From positions 1-23,655 of the forward strand of contig JAGFNK010000733.1 in NCBI GenBank assembly GCA_025769875.1: 23,655 nucleotides of DNA, in the 5' to 3' direction. This document shows, piece after piece, positions 9,901 through 20,377 of the stretch. A program made the position numbers and the translations under genes. The notes below the pieces were generated by a model. The model did no database searches. It worked only from the letters and a program-made list of their open reading frames with translations, and had not been told where the DNA came from. Source of the DNA: Russula earlei. Lineage: Eukaryota; Basidiomycota; Agaricomycetes; Russulales; Russulaceae. Numbering within the stretch: position 1 is the first letter of the stretch; every line of letters begins with the position of its first letter.

Positions 9901-12900
9901 GGAGTTCCACATCCGCACCATTTTGAAGTAACAAGCAAACGACATCCAGATGCCCTCCCCTCGATGCCGATGTCAATGGGGTCCAGCCATTATTGTCACG
10001 GGTATCTGCGATTGCGCCGCTTTGGAGTAGCAAGCGCACAACATTCGAATGTCCATTTTGCGATGCTTTAATCAATGGGCTGGTACACGACTTGGTTTGG
10101 AGTTGCACATCCGCGCCACTCTGAAGTAACAAACGGATGACATCCACGTGGCCTCCATCCGATGCTGACAATAATGGGGTCCAGCCATCATCATCACGGG
10201 AGTCCACAATTGCGCCGCTTTGGAGTAGCAAGTGCACGACATCCGAATGTCCTTTTTGCGATGCTTTCATCAATGGGGTGGTACCCCACTTGTTTTGTAA
10301 TTGCACGTTCGTGCCCCTCTGAAGTAACAAGCGGATGGTACCCAGGTGCCCTCCATCCGATGCTGATAATAATGGGGTCCAGCCGTCGTTGTTACAGGCG
10401 TCCACAATTGCGCTGTTTTGGAGAAGCAAGCTCACCACATCTGAATGTCCATTTTGCGATGCTTTGATCAATGGGGTGTCACCCCACTTGTTTTGGACTT
10501 CCAAGTCTGCGCCACTCTGAAGTAACAAGTGGATGGTATCCAGGTGCCCTCCATTCGATGCCAACATCAATGGGGTGTTACCCCACTTGCTTTGGACTTC
10601 CAAGTCTGCGCCATTCTGAAGTAACAAGCGGATGGCATCCAGGTGCCCTCCATACGATGCAGAAATCAATGGGGTCCAGCGGTCATTGTTACGGGAGTCC
10701 ACAATTGCGCCGTTTTCGAGTAGTAAGCGCACAACATCCGAATGTCCATTTTGCGATGCCAACATCAATGGGGTGTTACCCCACTTGCTTTGGACTTCCA
10801 AGTCTGCGCCATTCTGAAGTCACAAACGGATGGCATCCAGGTGCCCTCCATCCGATGCAAACATTAATGGGGTCCAGCTGTCATTGTTACGGGAGTCCAC
10901 AATTGCGCCGTTTTGTAGTAGCAAGCGCACAACATCCGAATGTCCATTTTGCGATGCTTTCATCAATGGGGTGCCACCCCACTTGTTTTGGAGTTGCACA
11001 TCCGCGCCACTCTGAAGTAACAAACGGATGACATCCAGGTGTCCTTTACTTGATGCCGACATCAATGGGGTATCGCCATAAATATCACGGGGTCCAACGA
11101 TCGCGCCACTCTGCAGTAACAAACGTACAACGTCCATATGTCCGTTCGCCGATGCTACGGCCAACGGCGTCACACCTTCATCGTCTAGTGAGTCGATAGC
11201 CGCGCCATGCTGTAATAATATCCGTGCGGCATCCAGGTCCCCCCCCATTGCTACGTCTTGCAACGGCGTCCTCCCCTCCAGGAAATGAGTGTTGACATTG
11301 GCGTGGCGGTCGAGCAATAACTCCATCACGCTAAGCAGTGGCCGGTGTGATGCTACGGCCAATGGTGTCCGGGAAAATTTGTCTACGGCCGCCACATCGG
11401 CACAACGCTCAAGCAGCAATATTGCAAGGTCGACATATTCCCTATTGATCGCAGCATGCAACGGGGTAGAAAAGTATCCTCCCTTGGCATTGACGTGTTC
11501 AGGATGGGCATCGATGAGGTGCTCCACAAGATCACGGAAGCCACAAAGAGTCGCATAATATAACGGAACAGCCTCTGGTGATGTCGGGTGCCTCCTGGAC
11601 ATTACGGTCCGAAATGGGTAGTCGATGTCATATATCCACACCCAAGCCGAAAAGTGTGGCTTGGCAGAGTCAAAAAGACATTCCATAGCATCTTCGATGA
11701 TTGATGATACATTCTCGAATTGGGCATGGTTGACCCAATGCCGAGCAGCATAGTCGGCTAGGGGAAAGTTGTTGATACTGTCCTTGTCGACTTGGTCATC
11801 TAATGCAAGGAGGACACCCAAGGAAGCTTGTGCGAGAGTCGTGTGTGCTGAACGGGGAAGAAGGTGATATCGGGAAAGGCGCGGCCCCGCATTCGCAAGA
11901 CGTTCTGATGTCAGATATTCCTTGACCGAAAAATGCGAGAACTGTGCCACCCGTGAACCGTCTGAGTCGACAATCATGATTAAACTCAAACATGTGGACA
12001 GCACTGCTTCTTCTGAGTTCTCCGGGCGCCAAGTCACGTCGTAGGTCGGTAGCGCTCCCCCTTTGAATTGAATTGCAAAGATGTCCCCGAGTTCCTCCAT
12101 ACGAAGCGGTCGAATGGACTCCGCAAGGCAGTTGAAGAGACGTTGCGCAAATTCCTGTCTCTCCTTGGCGATGCCCAACAAGATCCGGTCATATGTTTCA
12201 TCCAAACTCTCCGGGAGGTCATCCAGAGCACGACGAATCGTCGAAGGAAAACAGCTGCGCAGGGCTTCTAGCTGACAGACGATCCATCGAAACCTGTGTA
12301 TTACTTCAGTAACACTTGTGATTTGGCCAGGAAATGATGGCTTACATTCCATCGGCTTTTTTAGAGAGTGTCTCAATGACTAGTTTCTTGTCTTCTTCCT
12401 TCCAACTCCGCATATTCTTATGTGAATAGACCATAGACCTCACATAGTCCAAAATGTCCTGCTTCTGTCCGTCTTGGTCATGAAGAGACATGGAATGAGA
12501 TGCCAAAGATGCCAACGATGCTTGAATATCCGTCTCAGGGCGACTTGTCACGCATATGCGGACATTTACGAGGCGTAAGTCAACCAGTCTCTCTATTACA
12601 TCAAGGACCCGTTCCCGAGGCGATACCACACCGGACCCAGCGGGACATTCGTCGATGGCATCAACGATAATATAAATTGCTGGCTGCCCTTCAACTTTGA
12701 GCATCTTCTCCAGGCAATGCAACAAGGCGTCGTCGTCAGGGCGTCGTGATCCCGCATCAAAATCCGAATACAAGGCAGTGAGAATGTTGTAGCAAGGATT
12801 GGATTTGGCGGAGAGTTGAGCAAGAATAGAAGCCAGTAAATCGCTGACATCCTGTTTTTTTCGTGTTTTTGAAATCAAAATAGAAATACGCCAGTAGTGC

Positions 12901-14341
12901 CAGTCCTGTATCACGCAGGCGTTCGACTTGATGAATAATGCTCGAGCTGGTCAAATTTTTAAATCGGTTAGGCTGGAAATCGTCGCATAACACTTACCAC
13001 AAGACGCTCTTCCCTGCACCAGCTATCAACCGCAGAAGACATCAATCAGGACGTGCGATGGAATGGAGGTGGAACAGTTGCGTACGTTTGCCATGGACCC
13101 AGAGGAGAGAACCCTTCGCTTTCCATTCCTTAAACGTGCTGCTTGCGGTGAACCATGACGCAGTTCCATTGAGGTGGTCCCTTCGGGCAATGTTATGGTT
13201 TGTCGACGGATCAGGAGGAGAAAGCCAATTTCGAACTTTCTCTTGCAGATGGTCACCTGAGAGACAGATTCAGTCTTGAGGGTACTATGGAAAAATATCC
13301 AGACTGACGCTCCATCTTGTTTATTTTGTTTGCCGACTCTTGTATCATACCTAACACGCATCGTCAATTTAAGGACGATTGGATATTCCATGTGGGCTCG
13401 ACATACATAGAGCCTGCAGTATGCCATCTGTTGATGCGTCGTTATCTACTCGACCAAGGCTCGTCATCATTTGATTAGCCACCCGAGTAAGGTTTACGCA
13501 CCACGCATGAATAATGTCAAATTGTTGAACAGACCATGGACAACCTCCAGAGTGTGGGCCACATTCATTCGAGCCTCTTCCTGAGTAAGTCGGTCCAGTC
13601 TCTGTAGGATCGCTTCAACATCGTTCTCTCCCAGTAATTTCTTCGCGAATTTCTCTATGTCACGCTCAGATAAGAAAAATCCGAAGGCATTGGATCACTT
13701 ACTGAACCGCCCTTGGTTGATTTGCTTCGTCGCAAGCGCAAACACAGAGAGAACCTCAACCATTATTCGCACAATTAAATCTGATATCATAGGTGACAGT
13801 GGGATCTTCGTATAAATATTGAGGCGATTGAGGAAATTTGAGACGCAGTCAAACAGGTCAGAGAGTGCATCATAGCTTGAGCTCACACCAATAGCTGCCT
13901 AACTTGGATAAGCACCACCGAAGGATTTAGGTGGGTATCAATCAAGGGAAGGTACATACTGAGAGGAGAATGTCGATACTGACAAATATTGCTTTTGTTG
14001 GTTGGAATGGCACCTGTGGAAAGGCGTAAAGAGATGATCATCTGTCCTGGGCTGGAACTTACTAGGCCAGCTGCCTCTCCGAGGATGCCAGAAAGCGCGT
14101 GGATAACTTGGACTACGGGGCGAAGGGAGTCGATCAATTTGCGATATTTGTCTCGATGGTCTTTGAACGCTGCCTCTTTTTCTAACAGTAGTCGGAGGAT
14201 GTCCCCTAGGGAATTACAGCGCTGGAGATCATCTGCGGTGGGATGCTTTGTAAGATCTATACCGGTCTGGTTGGCGTAGCTGTCGAATGCGGCATCGAAA
14301 ATGGATTGAAAGGTGGCGGACGATGCAGCTGTTGAAGCCAT
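6988..14341 (-). CDS. STAND/NLR-like protein: Goodbye - NACHT - long ankyrin array (one TGA, one frameshift)
   Basis: Exons: 14341-14063, 14013-13960, 13898-13703, 13654-13502, 13445-13407, 13350-13309, 13256-13086, 13022-12998, 12946-12346, 12293-8015 and 7938-6988; introns 48-76 nt, phases all agree. About 2,262 residues if read through. Residues 1-227 match the fungal STAND N-terminal (Goodbye-type) domain (FQSIFDAAFDSY, YRKLIDSLRPVVQVIHALSG, VEVLSVFALATKQI). The NACHT module has P-loop GKPGAGKS near residue 309 (split by an intron), Walker B YIIVDAIDE near 410 and sensor TSRPE near 452, then a winged-helix-like region with FSHFSVKEYLTS. From about residue 760 come roughly 36 ankyrin repeats in exon 10 plus about eight diverged ones in exon 11. 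Fungal NLRs of this build are thought to sense non-self or cell damage. Lesions: seven-base T run at 12854-12860 (needs six) and TGA at 10822-10820, which would end the protein near residue 1009. Confidence 0.85.
8030..11180 (-). repeat. Homogenised 99-bp ankyrin repeat array with 198-bp higher-order unit
   Basis: About 31 consecutive 33-residue ankyrin units inside exon 10 of the NLR. Two unit types alternate, one with WTPL.SASDGGHLDVIRLLL and one with TPLMKASQNGHSDVVRLLL, so the true period is 198 bp. Longer blocks are also duplicated: 9045-9440 matches 9441-9836 at an offset of 396 bp, and 8451-8715 matches 9045-9309 at 594 bp with only a few differences. Neighbouring copies around 10561-10620 and 10759-10820 are nearly identical. 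The pattern implies recent unequal exchange or gene conversion. Flanking ankyrin units (above 11180 and below 8015) are clearly older and diverged. Confidence 0.9.
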
Positions 14342-14725
14342 CAAAGTGCAAGAGAACAACTTGTGAAGGAAATCCGAGTACAGTCACTATTTGGAGTGGC
14401 CATGGAGTTCCCGCGGTGTACAGCCTCTTCCGCAACTAGTAGACGGAAGGCCTGCCTCCGTCAGGTTTACAATCTCGTAAGCATTGTTCAACACTCACAG
14501 TAGCATCGCGTTTGAGCAATGCATGCGAAGGACTCTGACCGTACGAATGCTGAGAGGGTGTATGACTGCTCGTGACGAAAAGTAACGGGAATGTGCGGGA
14601 CAACTATACAGTTGATGTAACTGTGGCTGTCACCGTCACGTACACCTTTCTGGCTATCCGGAGGCCAGTGAGTGGGCAAGCAACGAACGCGAACGCGGTG
14701 GTGTCGAGAATAACACCAGACAAAG
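14342..14725. promoter_or_regulatory. Divergent intergenic region between the NLR gene and RACK1
   Basis: A 384-bp space between two divergently transcribed start codons (14341 on minus, 14726 on plus). It must carry the 5' untranslated regions and promoters of both genes. I see no clear TATA box, and individual sites cannot be assigned by eye. Confidence 0.55.
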
Positions 14726-16004
14726 ATGGCTGAATCTCTCCGTTTCCTTGGCTCCCTTACTGGTCACTCAGGATGGGTCACCGCTATCGCAACGTCCTCA
14801 GAAACTCCCGATGTCATCCTTACCGCCTCTCGAGGTAACATTGCCCTCCATCGTATATCGGTCCGCTTAAACACATACGCCTTCATATAGACAAGACAAT
14901 AATCGTTTGGCAACTAACCCGTGACGAAGATTCGTACGGATACCCCAAACGCATTCTTCGTGGTCATAATCATTTTGTCTCTGACGTCGTCATCTCATCT
15001 GACGGCCAATTCGCTCTCTCTTCCTCCTGGGACCATACCCTCCGCCTCTGGGATCTCAACACTGGCCTAACTACGCGCAGATTTGTTGGCCACACATCTG
15101 ATGTCCTCTCTGTCAGCTTCAGTGCAGACAACAGGCAAATCGTCTCTGGCTCGCGCGACAGGACAATCAAGCTTTGGAACACTCTCGGAGAATGCAAGTA
15201 CGATATCAAAGAAGATGGCCACACTGAATGGTACGTCGACCGTTTCGAACATGATGAGCTTAGAGTGATTGATAATGTCTGTAGGGTGTCTTGCGTGCGC
15301 TTCAGCCCTAATGTGATGAATCCGGTCATCGTCTCGTGTGGTTGGGACAAAGTTGTAAAGGTGCGATTCTTTCTCGTATCAATATGCGAACCCTTGTTTC
15401 TCGGCGTGATGTTATATTGTATATTTGCTACTTCAGAGGGCCGCAGCCCGATGAGACCATAATATATCACCAAGATCTCTGACCATTTATATTCTGTAAC
15501 TCGACTGTTACCTCTAATGTGCTCACCTCATTCTGCAGGTCTGGGAACTCTCAAAATTCAAGCTGAAGACCAACCACTACGGACACACGGGCTATATCAA
15601 CACCGTTTCTGTGTCCCCCGATGGTTCGCTCGCAGCTTCGGGCGGCAAGGACGGTATTACTATGCTCTGGGACCTCAATGAGGGGAAGCATCTCTACTCC
15701 CTCGAAGCAGGTGATATTGTCAATGCTCTTGTCTTCTCCCCCAACCGTTACTGGTTGTGCGCTGCTACCGCATCCTGCGTCAAGATCTTTGACCTTGAAT
15801 CCAAGTATGTCACGCCTCTTCCGCCTTTGACCCGCCACTGACTTTGACAGGTCGATCGTGGATGAGCTCAAGCCTGACTTTGTCGACGTCGGGATCAACT
15901 CGCGTGAACCTGAATGCGTGTCCATCGCCTGGTCTGCGGACGGCCAGACCCTTTTCGGCGGCTTTACGGACAACTTGGTGCGTGTCTGGACCGTGTCATC
16001 GTAG
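14726..16004 (+). CDS. cpc2: RACK1 / Cpc2 / Asc1 homologue, seven-blade WD40 ribosome scaffold
   Basis: Exons: 14726-14834, 14891-15230, 15285-15360, 15539-15804 and 15851-16004, giving 314 residues, the family length. Every junction keeps frame. Seen: WD repeats with the RACK1-specific wording [96 protein letters not shown], the VSCVRFSPN blade and [10 protein letters not shown]. Family role: Gbeta-like protein bound to the head of the 40S ribosomal subunit near the mRNA exit; it links kinase signalling to translation, and in fungi affects amino-acid starvation control, mating and growth. Intron 3 (15361-15538, 178 nt) is about three times longer than the others because it carries a U24 snoRNA. 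No lesion is seen, unlike the genes to the left. The symbol follows fungal usage. Confidence 0.97.
15400..15490 (+). ncRNA. snR24: U24 C/D-box snoRNA within RACK1 intron 3
   Basis: Within the intron I see a C box GTGATGT (15406-15412), an antisense element TATTTGCTACT (15422-15432), a degenerate D' (TCAG or CAGA, 15433-15437), a C'-like CGATGAG (15449-15455), a second antisense element CACCAAGATC (15468-15477) and a D box CTGA (15479-15482). The two elements are complementary to adjacent parts of the conserved large-subunit rRNA stretch GATCTTGGTGGTAGTAGCAA and its continuation. The D+5 rule places methylation on the C of AGATC (Cm1437 in yeast 25S numbering) and on the A/G of TAGCAAAT (Am1449/Gm1450), the known U24 targets. 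Budding yeast U24 lies in the intron of ASC1, the RACK1 gene. The terminal stem is weak, so the ends are approximate. Confidence 0.88.
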
Positions 16005-16318
16005 GGGGAATATTAGGCGTGGTTCAGTGGAGCAGTCGATTGATCCTGTTATTTTTCTGTTTGTATTTTTTATATGCAAACACAAAATTGAGCCGTTGTG
16101 GTTCCCAGGACTGGGATGGAGGATCTCAGTTGATACGTCACACGGTGCCAGATACTGATTCGCAAGTATTTCATTCTCAAAAAATCCGATATGCGTTCAT
16201 GCCCGTGCCATCACCATGCCGCGCAGGATTGCAGCTACTGTCGAAATAGCAACAAAGCATCAAGACAGCCTAGCTCGTAAGAGCCTACAGCATAGGCAAA
16301 GTAACCCGTCAACTTATC

Positions 16319-17611
16319 TCAGAGAATGGCAACATATCCTGCGTCAGCCTCTTGCATGTTCCGCTGCCGCTCTGCATAGTCCCATCCGTCGAGTCCGCCA
16401 AAATCGATGCGCAGTGTGCGGGCGGCGAGGTTTGCCTGCAGCTCGGCCATGTGCGTGGCGCGGGCACGCCAGCTGTCTCCCCTAGCAGGATCCACGTATG
16501 AGAACGACGAGAACGAAAAGAGGGGGAACGAGCGACGGACGTGGCGACGTCCCCCGCCGCGCTGACGAGTCGCGCGCAACCGTCGGCACGAGAGCGCGAG
16601 TCGAAGATCCAGAGCGTGCGTCCGCGCGCGTCGTACGTCTCTTGCAAGCCGCGTAGGCCTTTCAGCCGGTGCTGGTGGCGCGGCGACTTGGGAGGAGCCG
16701 CGCGGACGGAGACGTCGAAGAGGAGACGCAGGGCGCGCAGGTTGGATATGTCGTCGAACCGCGTGGAGGCCGGATCCGAGACGAACGAGAAGAGGCCGAG
16801 CGGCTCGTCCTCGTCCTCGTCGTCGTCCTCGTCGTCGCCTTGGCCTCGCGCCGTTTCCTCATCGTCGGATCCCCCTTCGGAGCCGGCACGACCGTCCGCG
16901 TCCACGTCCATCGCGAGTTCGTCTTTCCTTTCGACGCCCGGCACGGATGGCTCTGGCCCTGGCTCTGGCTCCGGCTGGTCCTGGTCGGCGAGGAGCTCAC
17001 GCTCGGCGGCGCGCAGCGCGCCGCAGAACGCCGCCCACGCGTCGTCGGAGCCCTCGCCGTAGTCCGTGCGCAGGACGATGCCCGGCGGCACGGGCACGGC
17101 GTGGTCGTGGTCGTGGTCGTCGTCCGCCACGACGACCTGTGCGCTGACGCTGGCCAAAGGCGGTGGCGGTGGTGGCGGCTCGTCGCCGGCATCTGGCTGC
17201 GCGGTGCGGCGCATGTCATGTCATGTCATGTCATGTCAGGCGGGGGGTGAGCGTGCGTGCATGCGCCAGGAGGGGAGGGGGGGTGCAGGAGCGGATTACC
17301 GTGCCAGCGCCGGGAGGCGAGACGATGGTGGTGGTGGTGTTGGCGGCGGCGGCGGCGGCTGCCGAGGGGAGCGCCGCCCACGATCGCGCGTCGAGCGACC
17401 AGAACTCGTCTGCGATGCGCAGGAGGGACGCACGGCGGTCGAGAGAGGGCGGGGTGGCGAGCGTGGAGTGCGGGATGGCGGTCCTGCGGTAGCGGAAGGA
17501 GGAAGGTGAGTGCGTGTGTGCGGTGCGGGGTCGTGAAATTGTGAGAGGAGTGCGTACGAGAAGGTAGCGGTGGAATATGGATGGGTCGGGGGCAGGCTCA
17601 GGTCGTGCCAT
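16319..17611 (-). CDS. Hypothetical low-complexity acidic protein, convergent with RACK1
   Basis: Model: 17611-17300, 17196-16541 and 16481-16319 on the minus strand (introns 103 and 59 nt), 376 residues. I do not recognise the family. From the N-terminus: an Arg/Ser/Thr-rich stretch, an RIADEFWSLDARSWAALP segment, a poly-Ala/poly-Thr run, a poly-Pro run near residue 110, a His/Asp repeat, TDYGEGSDDAWAAFCGALRAAERELL, an acidic run of Asp/Glu around residues 225-240, then a more ordered half with LFSFVSDPASTRFDDISNLR, LKGLRGLQETYDARGRTLWI and a C-terminal RTLRIDFGGLDGWDYAER. The ordered C-terminal half and in-frame splicing support a real gene. The last donor (GTCCGT) is weak and the N-terminal exon could be modelled otherwise. 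It ends 315 bp from the RACK1 stop in a tail-to-tail arrangement. Confidence 0.6.
17212..17236. repeat. (CATGT)5 pentanucleotide tandem repeat
   Basis: Five exact CATGT units (TGACA-type on the other strand). They lie in the first intron of the hypothetical minus-strand gene, close to its acceptor at 17197-17199. Confidence 0.9.
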
Positions 17612-20323
17612 TGTTGTGGGCGTAGTTGTGTCAGACCTCTCTTTGTCGTAAGCTTGCGTCGTCGGGTCCACTTCGTCAAAGATATGATCTACGCGCTTCT
17701 TTGTCACTACACTACCATCACTGCCAAGCGGTTCAGACCGTCTTCAACAAAGTCGGACGACGTTGCAGACTGCTATGATGCGGCCCCCCCCCCTCATTCC
17801 ATTATTATGAAGGCCCCTCTGTTGACGCCCACATTCGACGCATGCGGAGAACCATGCGGTGCACATGTCGTTACTTTCGGCTCTAGTGCGCCTTGATGTT
17901 CGTTTTCGTGCCCACTTCCTCTGCGCGCGCGTTGGACCGGACTGCGATTATCTGCAATCCCCATCTGGTACAACACTGCCCGCGATACACGTCCTCCACC
18001 GTTCTGGCCGCGCGTACCGGCGCCGTTACTTAATTATTATTGATGGCTCTTCTCCACGCGGCCTTTTTTCCATGGGATGAAAAGGGGACAGAATGAACGG
18101 CCCTTTCTCCATGCTGTCGAACGGCGTGCGTCACCTTCCTCATCAAATCCGCGGTGAACGAGTCCTCCGTCGGGCACCACGAGCGAGAACGAATCTCACG
18201 CTCGCGGGCCACATGACCCAACGACATCCCAATCTCATCCACGAACGACAGGGAGACCCCTCACCGCCCTCCCAGGCTGCCAACCTGCCGATCTCGGCTA
18301 CAAGAAGAAGGGAAGCCACCTTGCGTCAGTCGCGTAAGATATGCCACGACCCGACACGGTTGTGGAGCGTGGCCCCAACATCACGGGGCGCACAACAGTT
18401 GATGGGTGACGACGAAAGGCACGATAAGAAGTGACGTGACGTGACGGGATGCCGATTCCTTCGAATCTCCCCAGATGCACGCCTACCTTTTTTTCCGTGC
18501 TTGGACCGCGTCGGGCACGCTCTACCGATGGGAACGCACTACGTTGTGCCTTTGTGCATGCCGACAGAGCACTCACCCTCCGCTGAGGCTAGTCTCCAGA
18601 TGTGGGAATTGTGGGGCGTTCGGCGCTCATTGAGACAGCGCATCCGTTGCTTCAGACATGACAGGCGAGGGAGCGGGCGTTGTAGTGGAGATGGGGGATG
18701 GGAATGATGATAACGTTGACATGTGTGCCGAAGCCTTGTCCACCCACATCACGAACATGCGACAGCTCATTGAGTCTTGGAGGCGGCAGAGTGACCGCGT
18801 GTATGTGTGCAACGTAACTTGCAGATGCGACCCATGGTTGAGAACAGAATCCCGGTCTGACGATGTCGGAGCAGTATCCCCGAGACTGCGAGTGATGAGA
18901 TCCCGAGGCAGCATCTTCGCACTCTCGATGTGGGGCAATTCAAATAATATTGTTTGGGAAACCCGAGTGTGTTCCGCTTGGCGTGCCGGGTGAAGGCCTG
19001 TCTAACAGCGCCGGTCGTCTCTCTCTCTCACACACACCCACCTAAACCACGCAAGTCTCCGCGGAAGAACTCTATGAGGGGCAAATAAAGACCTAGCCGT
19101 CGTCCTGGAACAACAGTCGACTTCCAAAGCAGGTTGGAGGTTCCTGTCAGTTACTGGGATCGCCGATTCCAAATCGTTCACTCGGGCATCCATACAGGTC
19201 GAGGACAAAGCGCAACCCTGTTCTGAGGACGTTCCTGTGAGCGCAGGTCTTCCGTCGGCGTGGGACCTGCACGTTAGACATCACCGTTGATGGAAGTGTG
19301 GTCGTTCCCATGGGCTTCAGCCTTTGAAAACATCTGGTCGAGTTCCACACCTGCCACAGAATAATGAATGCTTCACAACCGTCTTCACGCCGCCGTCATT
19401 GTCTATGAGATTCGTTCACACACCTAATCACTCTCCGTAGAGGCTGGGTATTACCCTTATTGTTGGAGCCGCAATCTTCCCCGTGCCTCTCCATACACCG
19501 AGGGGACGACCCGTCCCTTTTCGGTGTTGATTTGACTGATCATTTCTACTGCTTGAAGGGTCCCATGACATGACAGCGTGATCCGGTCAGTTCTCCTGAA
19601 GCCACACACGAGTCTAATGGCCTTCCTCAAGCAGGCGTAATGGAGTGGCGATTGCTCGTTTGATTTGTGAATTGCACCGCGGCGGTTATCCAGCCTGTCA
19701 ATGACGCACATCAGCCACAACTGTTGTTATCTCGGAGCTGTTCTGGCGCGCACGCGAGCTCGCGCCAAATTCGTTGTGGACCATAGGGCCATACCGTGTC
19801 GCCCGGTTACGATTCAGCCTACCAAAACCCGATTTTCCTAAACAATGCGACCTGTCGGTATCAACGCCCCGGACGGGACACCCGCAAGCGCGTCGGCAAA
19901 CGAGCTGAGACCCGAGCATACAGGTAAGGAAAGTGCCAAGAACTTGGCAGCGAACCGTCGGTACCTATAACCGAAGACCCCAGGTTATTGCAGAAACCGT
20001 GGGATTGGTAGCCATAATGTGTATTGATGGCCCTGCCCGCTCGGGCCGAGGACGCCAGATGGGATATTATGATAATTGATAATATATATCTAATAAAAAT
20101 ATTTAGAGTGTGTTGCAAATGGCTTATTTCAAGCGTGATTTGGCTCTGGAGGGCCAAGAGAGGCAATAAACAGCTACCAGCGCTAAGGAGGAATTAAGAA
20201 GGAAGCAAGAAGGATGGGACCGGTGGATCATTTTTTTCTCCTCTTCTTCCCCTGCGCAAACTAGCTTCGACTTCGAGAGATTGAAATTATTACTATCACT
20301 CCCCTCCCTTGCCTTTTCCTATC
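17612..20323. other. Long gene-poor intergenic region
   Basis: About 2.7 kb in which I can support no gene. The open frames are short (about 110 codons or fewer), lack splice-compatible partners and recognisable motifs, and have compositions like the surrounding DNA. Small features only: a C/T-poor G-rich stretch and a C8 run near 17785, a GTGAC triplet repeat around 18431-18446, and an AT-rich island at 20065-20105. No tRNA B-box-like sequence was found by eye. Confidence 0.5.
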
Positions 20324-20332
20324 TTTATATAA
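20324..20332 (+). promoter_or_regulatory. Probable TATA box of the glutaredoxin-like gene
   Basis: The sequence TTTATATAA lies after a pyrimidine-rich stretch (20300-20320). A start site about 30 bp downstream would fall near 20355, after the ATG at 20345 and before the in-frame ATG at 20378, which is why the later start is preferred. Confidence 0.5.
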
Positions 20333-20377
20333 CCACGCTCCTTCATGCACCGCAGAACAGCCTCTCAACGCCACGGC

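Noticed and set aside
8358..11031. Long plus-strand open frames with repeated PTCFGLPSLRHSEVTSGW-like wording
   Set aside because: They are antisense shadows of the ankyrin array; their periodicity is the 99/198-bp repeat, and the minus-strand reading gives true ankyrin units joined to NACHT.
8030..11180. Regular repeats that could suggest CRISPR or satellite DNA
   Set aside because: The period is exactly 33 codons, the frame is open and the units are ankyrin repeats; there are no unique spacers.
17503..17576. A possible 74-nt intron in the first exon of the hypothetical minus-strand gene
   Set aside because: The splice sites look acceptable, but removing 74 nt throws the following segment out of the frame that joins cleanly to the next exon, so the unspliced reading was kept.
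17612..20323. tRNA genes in the gene-poor region
   Set aside because: No GGTTCGANTCC-like B box with a matching A box and acceptor stem was found by eye on either strand; tRNAscan-SE would be decisive.
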